Below, piece after piece: positions 14,751-24,421 of a DNA stretch of 64,000 nt (positions within the stretch are counted from its first letter, which is position 1; every line of letters begins with the position of its first letter). The notes beneath the pieces are model-generated. The model worked only from the letters and a program-made list of their open reading frames with translations. It searched no databases and had not been told where the DNA came from. The position numbers were made by a program, and so were the translations under genes. This stretch comes from Alistipes shahii WAL 8301 (GTDB lineage Bacteria; Bacteroidota; Bacteroidia; Bacteroidales; Rikenellaceae): assembly GCF_025145845.1 (NCBI RefSeq), contig NZ_CP102253.1, positions 2,852,001 to 2,916,000 of the forward strand, read 5' to 3'.

Positions 14751-16037
14751 ATGCTATCTCAAGCCGAACGCAACCAAATCATAGACCTCATCAACCGGGA
14801 GGTGGTCCCCGCCATCGGGTGCACCGAACCGATCGCCGTGGCATTGTGCACGGCCCGTGCCGCCGAAACGCTGGGCGGGGAACCCGAAAAAATCACGGTG
14901 CGCCTGAGCGCCAATATCCTCAAGAACGCCATGGGCGTCGGAATCCCCGGCACGGGGATGATCGGACTGCCGATCGCCGTAGCCCTCGGGGCGCTGGTGG
15001 GGCGTTCGGAATATCAGCTGGAGGTGCTGCGCGACGTGACGCCCGAAGCCGTCGAACGCGGTCGCCGCATGATCGACGGGCGGCGCATCGCGATCTGCCT
15101 GAAAAAGGACGTCGATGAAAAACTCTATATCGAGGCGGAGGCCGAAGCCGCCGGCCACAGGGCCGTGGCGGTCATCGCCGGGGGACATACCTCCTTCGTC
15201 TTCGTCAGCCGCGACGGCGAGACGCTGCTCGACAGGCGGACCCCGGCGGCGGGCGGCGGGGAGGAGGAGGACGTGCCCCTGACCCTCGCGCGCGTATGGG
15301 ATTTCGCCATGACCTCGCCGCTGGACGAACTGCGCTTCATCCTCGAAACCAGCCGCCTGAACAAGGCCGCCGCCGAACGCTCCTTCGCGGGCGAGTTCGG
15401 TCACTGCGTGGGCCGCACGCTGTGCTGCGACCGCGAACGGAAGGTGATGGGCGACAGCATCTTCACACGGATACTCTCCTACACCTCCGCCGCCTGCGAC
15501 GCCCGCATGGCCGGGGCGATGATCCCCGTGATGAGCAACTCGGGAAGCGGCAACCAGGGCATCGCCGCGACGCTGCCCGTGGTGGTCTACGCCGAGGAGA
15601 CGCACGCCTCGGAGGAGCAGATGATCCGGGCGCTGACGTTGAGCCACCTCACGGTCATCTACATCAAGCAGAGCCTGGGACGTCTGTCGGCGCTGTGCGG
15701 CTGCGTGGTGGCGGCCACGGGATCGAGCTGCGGCATCACCTACCTGATGGGCGGCGGCTACGGCCAGGCGGCCGCGGCCGTGAAGAACATGATCGCCAAC
15801 CTGACGGGCATGATCTGCGACGGAGCCAAGCCCAGTTGTGCGATGAAGCTCACGAGCGGCGTCTCGACGGCCGTGCTGTCGGCCATGATGGCCATGGACG
15901 GCCATTGCGTCACCCCGGTCGAGGGCATCATCGAGGAAGATGTGGACAAATGTATCCGCAACCTCACCGCCATCGGCCGCGACGGCATGAACGAGACCGA
16001 CAGCCTCGTACTCCGGATTATGACCAATAAATGCTGA
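14751..16037 (+). CDS. cyuA: L-cysteine desulfidase / serine dehydratase-like (UPF0597)
   Basis: A 428-residue enzyme of the CyuA/YhaM family, which breaks L-cysteine down to pyruvate, ammonia and sulfide with a 4Fe-4S cluster. Family features seen: VPAIGCTEPIAVALCTARA near the N-terminus, MSNSGSGNQGIAATLPVV in the centre, CGCVVAATGSSCGITYLMGG and CDGAKPSCAMKL with the cluster cysteines, and a C-terminal VEGIIEEDVDKCIRN. Full length. The stop overlaps a possible start of the following phosphatase gene. Start at ATG 14751 with TATATTTG 23 bases upstream. Confidence 0.93.
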   Translation: MLSQAERNQIIDLINREVVPAIGCTEPIAVALCTARAAETLGGEPEKITVRLSANILKNAMGVGIPGTGMIGLPIAVALGALVGRSEYQLEVLRDVTPEAVERGRRMIDGRRIAICLKKDVDEKLYIEAEAEAAGHRAVAVIAGGHTSFVFVSRDGETLLDRRTPAAGGGEEEDVPLTLARVWDFAMTSPLDELRFILETSRLNKAAAERSFAGEFGHCVGRTLCCDRERKVMGDSIFTRILSYTSAACDARMAGAMIPVMSNSGSGNQGIAATLPVVVYAEETHASEEQMIRALTLSHLTVIYIKQSLGRLSALCGCVVAATGSSCGITYLMGGGYGQAAAAVKNMIANLTGMICDGAKPSCAMKLTSGVSTAVLSAMMAMDGHCVTPVEGIIEEDVDKCIRNLTAIGRDGMNETDSLVLRIMTNKC

Positions 16038-16039
16038 CT

Positions 16040-17317
16040 ATGAAATATCTTACACTGAAAACCCGTCTGCTGGCCCTGCTGCTGCTGGCCGCGACCTGCG
16101 CCGCTGCGCAGCCCACCCCTGCCCAACTGGCCGCCCGTCCCGAACTCACCGCGAGCATCTACCACTCCTACGAGTACCTGCCCGGTCCTGCCGCACCGGT
16201 TCCCGACGGCTACGAGCCGTTCTACATCAGCCACTACGGCCGTCACGGAAGCCGCTACCACTCGAAAGAGGAGGCTTATGCCGAGCCGCTCGCCGCGCTG
16301 CGCAAAGCCGACAAGGCCGGGGCGTTGACCCCCAAGGGCCGCGAGGTGCTGGCCAAGGTCGAGACGCTGGCCGCCGATGCCTGCAAACGCTACGGCGACC
16401 TTTCGCCCCGCGGCGTACAGGAACACCGCGGCATCGCCGAGCGGATGTTCGCCGCCTATCCCGGGGTTTTCTCGACCGACGGGGGCCGCGTGTGCCGTAT
16501 CGAGAGCCGCTCGACGCAGGTTCCGCGCTGTATCTTGAGCATGGCGGCTTTCAACGAACGTCTCAAGGAGCTGAATCCCGCGATCCGCGCCACGCGCGAT
16601 GCGAGCGCCCGCGATCTTTGTTATCTGGCCAACGGACCCTCGCTCAAGGCGAGCCGCGGGGTCGCTTCGGCGGTCGCGGACAGCCTGACCCGCGTGCGTG
16701 TGAACCCCGACCGGTTCGTGAAGTCGCTCGTCACCGACCCCGGGTGCATCGACGAGCCGCTGGATCTGATGGAGGATCTTTTCATGCTGGCCGCCATCAC
16801 GCAGGACGTCAGCCATCTGGGCATCGAGTCGTTCTATGAAATCTTCACCAGAGAGGAACTCTATGCGCTCTGGGAGTGCGAGAACGTCCGCCGTTACCTG
16901 ATCATGGGACCTTCGGCCCGCTTCGGCGATCCGCTCGTCGCCGATGCCAGGCCGCTGCTGCGCAATATCGTCGAGACGGCCGACCGCGTCGTTGCGGGGG
17001 AATCGGACCTTTCGGCCTCGCTGCGGTTCGGTCACGACACCTATGTGGTTCCGCTGCTGGCCCTGCTGCGCGCCGAGGGAGCCTATGCCCGCGTGGAGTC
17101 GCTCGACGACGTAGCTGCGGCGTGGAACGCCCATACGGTGACGCCGATGGGAACCAACGTCCAGTTCATCTTCTTCCGCAATCCCGAAACGGGGGACGTG
17201 CGCGTCCGCGTGCTGCATAATGAGCGCGACGCCAATCTGCCCCTCGCCGGAGGCCCTTACTATCCGTGGAAAGAGCTGAAGAGATACTGTGAAGCGTTGT
17301 ACGGAGCGGAAAACTGA
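16040..17317 (+). CDS. Periplasmic histidine-type acid phosphatase
   Basis: A secreted branch-2 histidine phosphatase of about 425 residues. A signal peptide (MKYLTLKTRLLALLLLAATC ending AAAQ) is followed by the phospho-acceptor motif ISHYGRHGSRYH (Arg68-His69-Gly70), and later by the substrate-side segments SRSTQVPRCILSM and RFGHDTYVVPLLALL; the latter HD pair is the general acid. It likely releases phosphate from phytate-like or sugar phosphates. ATG 16040 gives a clean signal peptide; ATG 16031, overlapping the cyuA stop, is possible and would couple translation. Confidence 0.85.
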   Translation: MKYLTLKTRLLALLLLAATCAAAQPTPAQLAARPELTASIYHSYEYLPGPAAPVPDGYEPFYISHYGRHGSRYHSKEEAYAEPLAALRKADKAGALTPKGREVLAKVETLAADACKRYGDLSPRGVQEHRGIAERMFAAYPGVFSTDGGRVCRIESRSTQVPRCILSMAAFNERLKELNPAIRATRDASARDLCYLANGPSLKASRGVASAVADSLTRVRVNPDRFVKSLVTDPGCIDEPLDLMEDLFMLAAITQDVSHLGIESFYEIFTREELYALWECENVRRYLIMGPSARFGDPLVADARPLLRNIVETADRVVAGESDLSASLRFGHDTYVVPLLALLRAEGAYARVESLDDVAAAWNAHTVTPMGTNVQFIFFRNPETGDVRVRVLHNERDANLPLAGGPYYPWKELKRYCEALYGAEN

Positions 17318-17385
17318 AAAAGATGACGAATTGATTTGGTTTTTGGGCGGAAATGTATATCTTTGGGCGATCAAAGGTTTGAACC

Positions 17386-19080
17386 ATGTACATTTCCAGA
17401 CTGGCATTCGTGCTCGCGGCATTGTCGGCCGCGTCGTGTATCGACAAGGATGTTGATAATACCGAATTTTATGAAAAGTATGCCAGGGGATTCGACAACC
17501 GGACGACCGTGGCGGTGAATATCGCTTCCGAGGTTGCCGGCGAGTATTATGCGGTCTATTTCGGGAATCCCTACGACGGGGAGTCGCTTGTGAAACAGCC
17601 TGCATTGACGGGTTTTACGCCTGTTTCGACCACGCTCGACGTGCCGAAGGACGTTGAAAGGCTGTATGTCGTGGCGCAGGGCGAGATGAAAAGTTACGAG
17701 GTGGGGAACCTGTCGATCTCGGCCGCTGCCCGGCCCGGCCCGCAGAGCCGCGCCGCCGATGTGAATCCGGTCAGCGCCCGGGTTATGACGGCCGTCAACA
17801 GCATCTATTTTCCCGAAAAGACCAATAACGTCCGGGGCGACGACCTTTTCAAGTGCACCGACCTGGTGATCGACCGGACGCCGAGTTCGGGCGATTTCGA
17901 CGAGGCGGAGATCTGGCTCACGTTTCTCGGCGACGGCGGCTGCCGCCATAGCCAGCTTTTCGGCAAACTCTGGTTCTACACCTATCCCTCTTCGAAACAG
18001 GATGGGCTGACGCTCGGCGACTGCACCTTTTACGGGGTGAAGGACGGCGAAGTGGTCGCGATTCCCTATTCCGAGGTCCGGGCGCAGCGCAGCTGGGTTT
18101 TCTACACCCGGGAGGAGTTCTCGTCGAATATCGCCTCCTACAAGCGTTACAAACTGGGCGTATTCCCCAAGGGGTTGAACCTCGGATTCGTTTACATCGG
18201 CAACAGCACGGTGAGCAACGGCGGATTCCGTTTCACCACGCCCTGGCTCAACGAGCGCGTGCAGGATTATACGCTGACGTACCAGGACGACAAGAAGACG
18301 TTCCGGATCGTCGACCGGCATCTGGCCAACGGTTATATCTGCCACGTCACGGAGGGTGATTTTCAGGGCAACATCCTCGGCATGGAGAACCGCGTGGTGA
18401 CCGAGAGCGCGAAATACGACGGCGACTACAACGACATTCTCTGCATGATCGAGAGCAACCCGAGGACCATCGCCCCCGGCGAGGAGGTCGAGATCGGCAA
18501 CAGCGGCAACAAGGACCCCGAGGAGATCGCCTGCAAGACCTCCGTCGGGCTTTACCTGTTCGAGGACAATTATCCGTACCGCGGCGATTTCGACTTCAAC
18601 GATGCGGTGGTTCAATATGAGATCAGGGATTACTACCAGTCGAAAAACCGGGCCAAGCAGATCACCGTGCAGCTGATGGCGACCGGATCGCATATGTCCA
18701 ACAGTTTCGGATTCCGGGATTCGAAGGGTTTCCAGCCGTTCCTTTCCGGCCTGAAGGGCTATCGGAACGTCTATGCGGCGCAGGCTTTCGAGCCCGTCGG
18801 CGAGCCTGTCGTGCAAACGCTTTACGGCGACGTGGTCCCCTGTCTGAAAAACGAATCGGAGTATTATATCTATCCGTCGAGCTTCAATACGGCGGAGTAT
18901 CCCAGCGTGCTGGACATTCCGCTTTCGGACCCCGACGACGCCTCGTGGAAGTTCGAATGGCCGCAGGAGATGCAGAGCATCGACGACTGCTACTGGTTCC
19001 TCAAAAGCGCTTCGGGCGGTTCCCGTGAAAAGGACTGGTACAAGCGTCCGAAGGATGCGGCCCTGTTGTTCGGGCGTTGA
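17386..19080 (+). CDS. LruC domain surface lipoprotein
   Basis: A 564-residue lipoprotein with lipobox SAASC near residue 18. The C-terminal half holds the LruC signature EDNYPYRGDFDFNDAVVQYE (an acidic loop likely to bind calcium) and MATGSHMSNSFGFR. The N-terminal half is beta-rich. Such proteins are large outer-surface proteins of Bacteroidetes whose exact role is unknown. It has its own TATCTTTG box just upstream and is closed by a strong terminator at 19120. Confidence 0.85.
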   Translation: MYISRLAFVLAALSAASCIDKDVDNTEFYEKYARGFDNRTTVAVNIASEVAGEYYAVYFGNPYDGESLVKQPALTGFTPVSTTLDVPKDVERLYVVAQGEMKSYEVGNLSISAAARPGPQSRAADVNPVSARVMTAVNSIYFPEKTNNVRGDDLFKCTDLVIDRTPSSGDFDEAEIWLTFLGDGGCRHSQLFGKLWFYTYPSSKQDGLTLGDCTFYGVKDGEVVAIPYSEVRAQRSWVFYTREEFSSNIASYKRYKLGVFPKGLNLGFVYIGNSTVSNGGFRFTTPWLNERVQDYTLTYQDDKKTFRIVDRHLANGYICHVTEGDFQGNILGMENRVVTESAKYDGDYNDILCMIESNPRTIAPGEEVEIGNSGNKDPEEIACKTSVGLYLFEDNYPYRGDFDFNDAVVQYEIRDYYQSKNRAKQITVQLMATGSHMSNSFGFRDSKGFQPFLSGLKGYRNVYAAQAFEPVGEPVVQTLYGDVVPCLKNESEYYIYPSSFNTAEYPSVLDIPLSDPDDASWKFEWPQEMQSIDDCYWFLKSASGGSREKDWYKRPKDAALLFGR

Positions 19081-19119
19081 CGTCCCCGGTTTGTGAGCGG
19101 CTTTCCGCACAAACTGTTA

Positions 19120-19171
19120 AACGGGGCGGATGGACTGTGCGTGACGTACGTTCCATCCGCCCCGTTTTTTT
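19120..19171 (+). terminator. Terminator of the LruC gene
   Basis: AAACGGGGCGGATGGA pairs with TCCATCCGCCCCGTTT around a 17-base loop, followed by a T run. Confidence 0.9.
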
Positions 19172-19431
19172 CGGTGCGCGAATCTCCTCATTTGAATTTG
19201 GGACCAGGCGGAGGCTCTCCCGCATATTTGCCGCTTGCGGCATGAAGGGCTTTCCGGAAAGCCGGGATGCCCGGTTTACGGGGCTGTCCGCCGCTTTGGC
19301 GGCGACCGTGTGATGCGACTGCTGTGGCGGCCCGTTGTTCGCGCGCAGCCTCCGACCGCTGTTGTAACGACGGCGGGAAGGGGGCGGAAATGCCTCCGGT
19401 CCGGTTCGGAACGCGAGGGCCTGCCGGCTAT

Positions 19432-20658
19432 TTAGTGGAAAATCGTTTTGACGATGATGCCTGTGGCTCCCTGGTGGCGGGTGGTGTAATCCTTGGCGAT
19501 GCGGCTGGTTTTCTGCAGGAACTCCTCGTTGTCGCGCAGGGGCACGAACCACGTGCGCAACTGCTCGTAGTCGGTCACCGACCGGGCGGCGCCGAGCGTC
19601 ACCAGATCGCGGGCCTCCTTGAATTTTTCGTAGTTGGGACCGAAGGCCACCGGAAGTCCGAACGTCGCGGCTTCGAGCGTGTTGTGAATGCCGACGCCGA
19701 ACCCGCCGCCGATATAGCTCCAGGTGGCGTAGCCGTAGACCGAGGCGAGAATCCCCACCGTGTCGAGGATCAGCAGCTGCCGCGAACCGTAGGTCGTGCG
19801 GGGCGTGCATTGCGTGTAGCGCAGCGCGCCGCCTTTGGTTTCGGCCATCAGCCGTGCGATGCGCGACTCGTCCATTTCGTGGGGTGCGACGACGAATTTC
19901 ACGTCGGGATTGTCGTTTATCAGCCGGATCAGCAGCTCTTCATCCGGCTCCCATGTCGATCCTGCCACGAACAGGCGGTTGTCGCCCTTGAAGCGGTCGA
20001 TGACGTCGATGCGTCTGGCCGCGCGGGCGATCTCCGCCACGCGGTCGAAGCGCGTGTCCCCGGCCACCAGCACGTTGTCGAAGCCCAGCGTCGCCAGCAG
20101 TTTTTTCGACTCCTCGTTCTGCACGAACATCACGTCGAACGACTCCAGCGCCTGTCGCCACATGCCGCCGTAGGGGCGGAAAAAGACCGAATTGCGGCGG
20201 AAGATGGCCGACACGACGTAGGTGCGGATTTTCCGGCGGCGCAGTTCGCGGAGCAGGTTGAGCCAGTACTCGTATTTGACGAAGATGGCGATTTCGGGGT
20301 GCGCGGCGTCGAGGAAGCGGCGGGCGTTGCCCGGCGTGTCGATCGGGAGGTAGAAGATGTAGTTGACGCCCTTGTAGTTCTTGCGGATTTCGTAGCCCGA
20401 AGGCGAGAAGAAGGTCAGGAGAATCTTGTATTCGGGGTGCGTCTTGCGAAGCTGTTCGATGATGGGGCGGCCCTGTTCGAACTCTCCGAGCGACGCGACG
20501 TGTATCCAGATGATCCTGTCCGTGGGGGCGATTGCCTCCCGCATGCGGCGGAAGAGGTCTTTGCGGCCTTCGATCCAAAGGCGGGCCTTCGGATGGCGCG
20601 GCGCCACGAGACGGATGGCCCAAACGTAGAGAATCAGACCGAAATTATAGAACCACAT
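19432..20658 (-). CDS. waaA: 3-deoxy-D-manno-octulosonic acid (Kdo) transferase
   Basis: A 408-residue inner-membrane glycosyltransferase that adds Kdo to lipid A precursor. N-terminal hydrophobic anchor (MWFYNFGLILYVWAIRLVAP), then IWIHVASLGEFEQGRPIIEQ containing the catalytic Glu, the segment VKYEYWLNLLRELR, AGSTWEPDEE for the CMP-Kdo-binding domain, and IGGGFGVGIHNTLEAATFG near the C-terminus. All are typical for WaaA/KdtA. It lies behind pepE-tyrA-yraN on the same strand, 112 bases from yraN, with a probable own promoter. Confidence 0.95.
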   Translation of the reverse strand: MWFYNFGLILYVWAIRLVAPRHPKARLWIEGRKDLFRRMREAIAPTDRIIWIHVASLGEFEQGRPIIEQLRKTHPEYKILLTFFSPSGYEIRKNYKGVNYIFYLPIDTPGNARRFLDAAHPEIAIFVKYEYWLNLLRELRRRKIRTYVVSAIFRRNSVFFRPYGGMWRQALESFDVMFVQNEESKKLLATLGFDNVLVAGDTRFDRVAEIARAARRIDVIDRFKGDNRLFVAGSTWEPDEELLIRLINDNPDVKFVVAPHEMDESRIARLMAETKGGALRYTQCTPRTTYGSRQLLILDTVGILASVYGYATWSYIGGGFGVGIHNTLEAATFGLPVAFGPNYEKFKEARDLVTLGAARSVTDYEQLRTWFVPLRDNEEFLQKTSRIAKDYTTRHQGATGIIVKTIFH

Positions 20659-20770
20659 CGGTATTTACGGTGTTGAGTTTTCAGTTTCTAACGCCCGCGC
20701 CCGGTGACCCGACGTCAGGCTGTTCTTTTTCAGTCCGGCAAAGATAGTACAATTTGTCGGAACTGCAAAA

Positions 20771-21136
20771 TTACCAATTGTATTCCAGCGCGTTTTCGAT
20801 CAGTTCGACGCGGACGCTGCCGTCGGCGGCGGCTTCGGCGGCCGCCAGATCGAACTGCACTTCGCCCTCCCAGCCCACGGTGCGCAGGTAGCAGGCGGCG
20901 GCGCGCGACAAGGCCCGGAACTTGCGCTGCGTGGCGGCTGCCTCGGGAGGCGTGAGCGACCCGGAGCGCCGGGTCTTGACCTCCACGAAATGCAGCACGC
21001 CTTCCCGGCAGGCCACGATGTCCAGCTCGTAACGGCCCTGCCGCCAGTTGAGCGCGCAGATTTCGTACCCCGCACGTCGGAGGTATTCCGTCGCGGCGCG
21101 TTCGCCGGCCCGGCCCGTTTCGGCTGCCGCGGTCAT
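20771..21136 (-). CDS. YraN/UPF0102 family nuclease-like protein
   Basis: A 121-residue protein with GRAGERAATEYLRRAGYEI at the start and the restriction-nuclease-like core ELDIVACREGVLHFVEVKTRRSG (Asp...ExK). Members of UPF0102 resemble Holliday junction resolvases; activity is rarely shown. Its ATG overlaps the tyrA stop (ATGA), so translation is coupled. Confidence 0.9.
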   Translation of the reverse strand: MTAAAETGRAGERAATEYLRRAGYEICALNWRQGRYELDIVACREGVLHFVEVKTRRSGSLTPPEAAATQRKFRALSRAAACYLRTVGWEGEVQFDLAAAEAAADGSVRVELIENALEYNW

Positions 21137-21978
21137 CAGTGGATGATGCGTTGGATGGTGTTGGCGCGCTCCATGGCGTTTTTCAGCCCCTCGGCGTCGT
21201 CGCGTTCGAGCATCCGGCGCATGATTTGCAACTGGTGTATGTGTTCGCGCAGCACGTCCAGCACGTTGTATTTGTTGCGCAGCAGGATCGGGACCCACGT
21301 TGCCGCCGAACTCTTGGCCAGGCGCACCGTGCTCTCGAAACCGCCGCCCGCCAGGTCGAAGATGTGACGCTCCTCGCGCTCCTTTTCGAGCACCGTGAGC
21401 GCCAGCGCGAACGAGGTGACGTGCGAGATGTGCGAGACATAGGCCGCGTGCAGGTCGTGCTCTTCGGGGTCCATGTAGACGGCCGGACTGCCCAGCGTGC
21501 GGAAGATGCCTTCGACCGTGGCCAGGGCGTCCTTGTCGCTCCGCACCGTGTCGCACAGCACGACGCTGCGGCCCGTGAACGCGCCCCGCTGGGCGGCTTT
21601 CGGACCGCTGTACTCCGTACCCCACATCGGGTGCGCGGCGACGAAACGTCCGCGGCGGGCGTGCATCGAGATCACCTCGCACAACTCGCCCTTGATCGAA
21701 CCCATGTCCATTACCACCTGCCTGCCGCCCGCGCGGTTGAGCGCCTTGACAGCCATCAGCGGGATGGTGTCGACCGGGGTGGCCAGCACCACGAGATCGG
21801 CTTCCGGAACACCCTCCTCGAAACTCACGATCCGGTCCGCAAGGCCCAGCTGCAACGCCTCGGCGGCGTGTTCTTCGGAGCTTTCGACCCCGAGTATCTC
21901 CTCTGCGATGCCGTGGTCGCGAAGGGCCAGGGCGAACGAGCCTCCGATAAGGCCCAGACCCGCAATCAGTACTTTCAT
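21136..21978 (-). CDS. tyrA: Prephenate dehydrogenase
   Basis: A 280-residue NAD-dependent enzyme of tyrosine synthesis turning prephenate into 4-hydroxyphenylpyruvate. The Rossmann motif GLGLIGGSFALAL is at the start (residues 7-19), LATPVDTIP and DMGSIKGEL follow, then the substrate-site AAHPMWGTEYSG with the catalytic His, and HDLHAAYVSHISHVTSFAL. No chorismate mutase or ACT domain, so it is the short single-function form. It lies between pepE and yraN. Confidence 0.94.
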   Translation of the reverse strand: MKVLIAGLGLIGGSFALALRDHGIAEEILGVESSEEHAAEALQLGLADRIVSFEEGVPEADLVVLATPVDTIPLMAVKALNRAGGRQVVMDMGSIKGELCEVISMHARRGRFVAAHPMWGTEYSGPKAAQRGAFTGRSVVLCDTVRSDKDALATVEGIFRTLGSPAVYMDPEEHDLHAAYVSHISHVTSFALALTVLEKEREERHIFDLAGGGFESTVRLAKSSAATWVPILLRNKYNVLDVLREHIHQLQIMRRMLERDDAEGLKNAMERANTIQRIIH

Positions 21979-21994
21979 AAAACGATATACCTAT

Positions 21995-22696
21995 TTATAA
22001 TAAAAAAGACAGGTCGCCGCCCGGTTCGACCTCGAAGGTTTCGACTCCTTTGCGGAACATCCGCATCGGGCGTCGGCCGATCAGCTCCAGTTTCCCGTCC
22101 TCGCAGCGCAGCATGCAGCCTTCGCGCAGTCCGGCCACCCAACGGCGCGGATTGGCCTCGATATACTCCAGGATGCGCTGTTCGCGGGTCTCCCCGGCGT
22201 GCCCCGCGGGGTTGGCGTCGAGGTAGTGGGGGTTGATCTGGAATTTGACCGCTCCGATGGCTTTGAACGACTCCGGTTCCACGATGGGCATGTCGTTTGT
22301 TGTCGAGATCGTCGGGCAGCAGACGTTGCTGCCTGCCGACCAGCCCACGTAGGGCGTTCCGGCCTTGATTTTGCAGAGGATGGCCGTCATAAGCCCCTGC
22401 TGCTGCATCTTTTTGGCCAGGGCGAACGTGTTGCCGCCCCCGACGCAGATCGCTTCGGCCCCGCGGACGAGGGCGGCGGGATCCTTGGCCCGGTGGACCG
22501 AACGCACGCGGATGCCCAGTTCGGCGAAACGCGCCTGCACCTTTTTTTCGTAATCGGCGTAGGAGAACGTGACGGCCGCGTAGGGAACGAAGACGATTTC
22601 GCGCACCCCGTCGAGAAAACGCCCTATCTCTGGCAGCGGATAGCGCAGGTATTCCTCGCCGGCATTGGTCGAATTCGAGATCAGAAGCAATTTCAT
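21995..22696 (-). CDS. pepE: Dipeptidase E (alpha-aspartyl dipeptidase)
   Basis: A 233-residue S51 serine peptidase that splits N-terminal Asp dipeptides. The nucleophile elbow YVGWSAGSNV, the ICVGGGNTF loop and the QINPHYLDANPAGHAGETRE segment with the catalytic His are all present. Full length and cytoplasmic. First gene of pepE-tyrA-yraN, with 16 bases to tyrA. Confidence 0.93.
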   Translation of the reverse strand: MKLLLISNSTNAGEEYLRYPLPEIGRFLDGVREIVFVPYAAVTFSYADYEKKVQARFAELGIRVRSVHRAKDPAALVRGAEAICVGGGNTFALAKKMQQQGLMTAILCKIKAGTPYVGWSAGSNVCCPTISTTNDMPIVEPESFKAIGAVKFQINPHYLDANPAGHAGETREQRILEYIEANPRRWVAGLREGCMLRCEDGKLELIGRRPMRMFRKGVETFEVEPGGDLSFLL

Positions 22697-22774
22697 AAGG
22701 TTGTGGTTTTGAATGTATTAATTAAATTTTTGTGCTAAATGTCGAAAAAGTTGTGAATAAAAAAACAGGCCGTT

Positions 22775-22807
22775 TTGTCAAAAGTAATAAAAAAAGTGTT
22801 ACTTTTG
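22775..22807 (+). promoter_or_regulatory. Promoter of acpP
   Basis: TTG (22775-22777), 22 bases, TACTTTTG (22800-22807), about 67 bases before acpP. Confidence 0.6.
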
Positions 22808-22874
22808 CGCAAAATTGCTCTGGAAATGTAAAAGAACTATTTCCAAATAATTGTTTAACTAAAAAATTAAAATT

Positions 22875-23111
22875 ATGTCAGAAGTTCAATCAAAAGTTGT
22901 CGAGATCATCGTCGACAAACTGGGTGTCAAGGAGTCGGAGGTAGTCCCCGAAGCAAGCTTCACCAACCACCTGGGCGCAGACTCGCTCGACACTGTAGAG
23001 CTGATCATGGAGTTCGAGAAGGCTTTCGATATCCAGATCCCGGATGAGGACGCTGAAAAGATCGCTACCGTCGGCGACGCGATCTCGTATATCGAGGAAC
23101 ACAAGAAATAA
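22875..23111 (+). CDS. acpP: Acyl carrier protein
   Basis: A 78-residue acidic protein that carries growing acyl chains on 4'-phosphopantetheine. The attachment motif GADSLDTVEL puts the Ser near residue 38. Directly followed by fabF (43-base gap) and rnc, the common acpP-fabF-rnc order in Bacteroidetes. Confidence 0.98.
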   Translation: MSEVQSKVVEIIVDKLGVKESEVVPEASFTNHLGADSLDTVELIMEFEKAFDIQIPDEDAEKIATVGDAISYIEEHKK

Positions 23112-23154
23112 TTTCCCTTAAACAACGTTTCACGGCTGATAAAGCCTTAAATTT

Positions 23155-24402
23155 ATGACAGGAAGAAGAGTAGTTGTTACGGGCATCGGTACGATAAACC
23201 CGCTCGGTAATAGTATAGAGGAGTATTTTTCGAATCTGGAGAAGGGAGTCAGCGGTGCCGCACCCATTACTCATTTCGATGCCGAAAAATTTAAGACCAA
23301 GTTCGCTTGTGAAGTAAAGAATTACGATCCGACCCAGTATTTCGACCGTAAGGAGGTGCGTAAGTACGACCTCTTTACACAGTATGCTCTGATCGCGGCC
23401 ACGCAGGCCGTGGAGGATTCTGCCCTCGATCTCGAGAAGGTCGACAAGGAGCAGGTGGGCGTTATCTGGAGTTCGGGCATCGGAGGAATCAAATCTTTCT
23501 TCGATGAGTGTCTGGGCTGGGCCGCCGGGGATGGAACCCCGCGGTTTAGCCCGTTTTTTATTCCCCGCATGATTTCCGATATCGCAGCCGGTTTCATCTC
23601 CATGAAGTACGGCTTCATGGGTCCGAACTACTGTACGGTGTCGGCGTGCGCTTCGTCGAACCACGGCATCACGGCCGCCTTCGACGCCATCCGTTACGGC
23701 AAGGCCGACGTCATGGTGGCCGGCGGTTCGGAGGCTGCGGTCAACGAGCCTTCGGTCGGCGGATTCAACTCCATGCAGGCGCTTTCGACGCGCAACGACG
23801 ATCCGCAGCACGCTTCGCGCCCCTTCGATAAGGACCGCGACGGCTTCGTGATCGGCGAGGGCGCCGGTGCGCTGATCCTGGAGGAGTACGAGCATGCCAA
23901 GGCGCGCGGCGCGAAGATCTATTGCGAGGTCGTAGGCGGAGGCGCTTCGGCCGACGCTTACCACTTCACGGCTCCCCATCCCGAGGGCAAGGGCGCCATG
24001 AAGGCGATGCGCGACGCCATCAAGGACGCGGGCATCGCTCCCGAGGATATCGACTATGTGAACGTGCACGGAACTTCGACCCCCGCGGGCGACATTCCCG
24101 AGCTGAAGGCCGTGGCAGGCGTTCTGGGCGACCATGTTTACAACGTCAACATCTCCTCGACCAAATCAATGACGGGACACCTGCTGGGCGCTGCCGGCGC
24201 TGTGGAGGCTTTGGCGTGCATTTTCGCGCTGACGCACGGCGTGGTTCCCCCCACGATCAACTGCGAAAACCGCGATCCCGAGATCGACGAAAAACTGAAT
24301 CTGACGCTTAACGTGGCGCAGAAGCGCGACGTGAAGTGTGCGTTGAGCAATACGTTCGGATTCGGCGGTCACAACTCGACGGTTATTTTCCGCAAACTCT
24401 GA
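23155..24402 (+). CDS. fabF: Beta-ketoacyl-ACP synthase II
   Basis: A 415-residue condensing enzyme of fatty acid elongation. The catalytic Cys is in VSACASSNH, the two His in VHGTSTPAGD and TKSMTGHLLGAAGA, and NTFGFGGHNSTV near the end. Complete length. Sits between acpP and rnc. Confidence 0.98.
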   Translation: MTGRRVVVTGIGTINPLGNSIEEYFSNLEKGVSGAAPITHFDAEKFKTKFACEVKNYDPTQYFDRKEVRKYDLFTQYALIAATQAVEDSALDLEKVDKEQVGVIWSSGIGGIKSFFDECLGWAAGDGTPRFSPFFIPRMISDIAAGFISMKYGFMGPNYCTVSACASSNHGITAAFDAIRYGKADVMVAGGSEAAVNEPSVGGFNSMQALSTRNDDPQHASRPFDKDRDGFVIGEGAGALILEEYEHAKARGAKIYCEVVGGGASADAYHFTAPHPEGKGAMKAMRDAIKDAGIAPEDIDYVNVHGTSTPAGDIPELKAVAGVLGDHVYNVNISSTKSMTGHLLGAAGAVEALACIFALTHGVVPPTINCENRDPEIDEKLNLTLNVAQKRDVKCALSNTFGFGGHNSTVIFRKL

Positions 24403-24421
24403 TCCCTGTAACGTCCGCGCC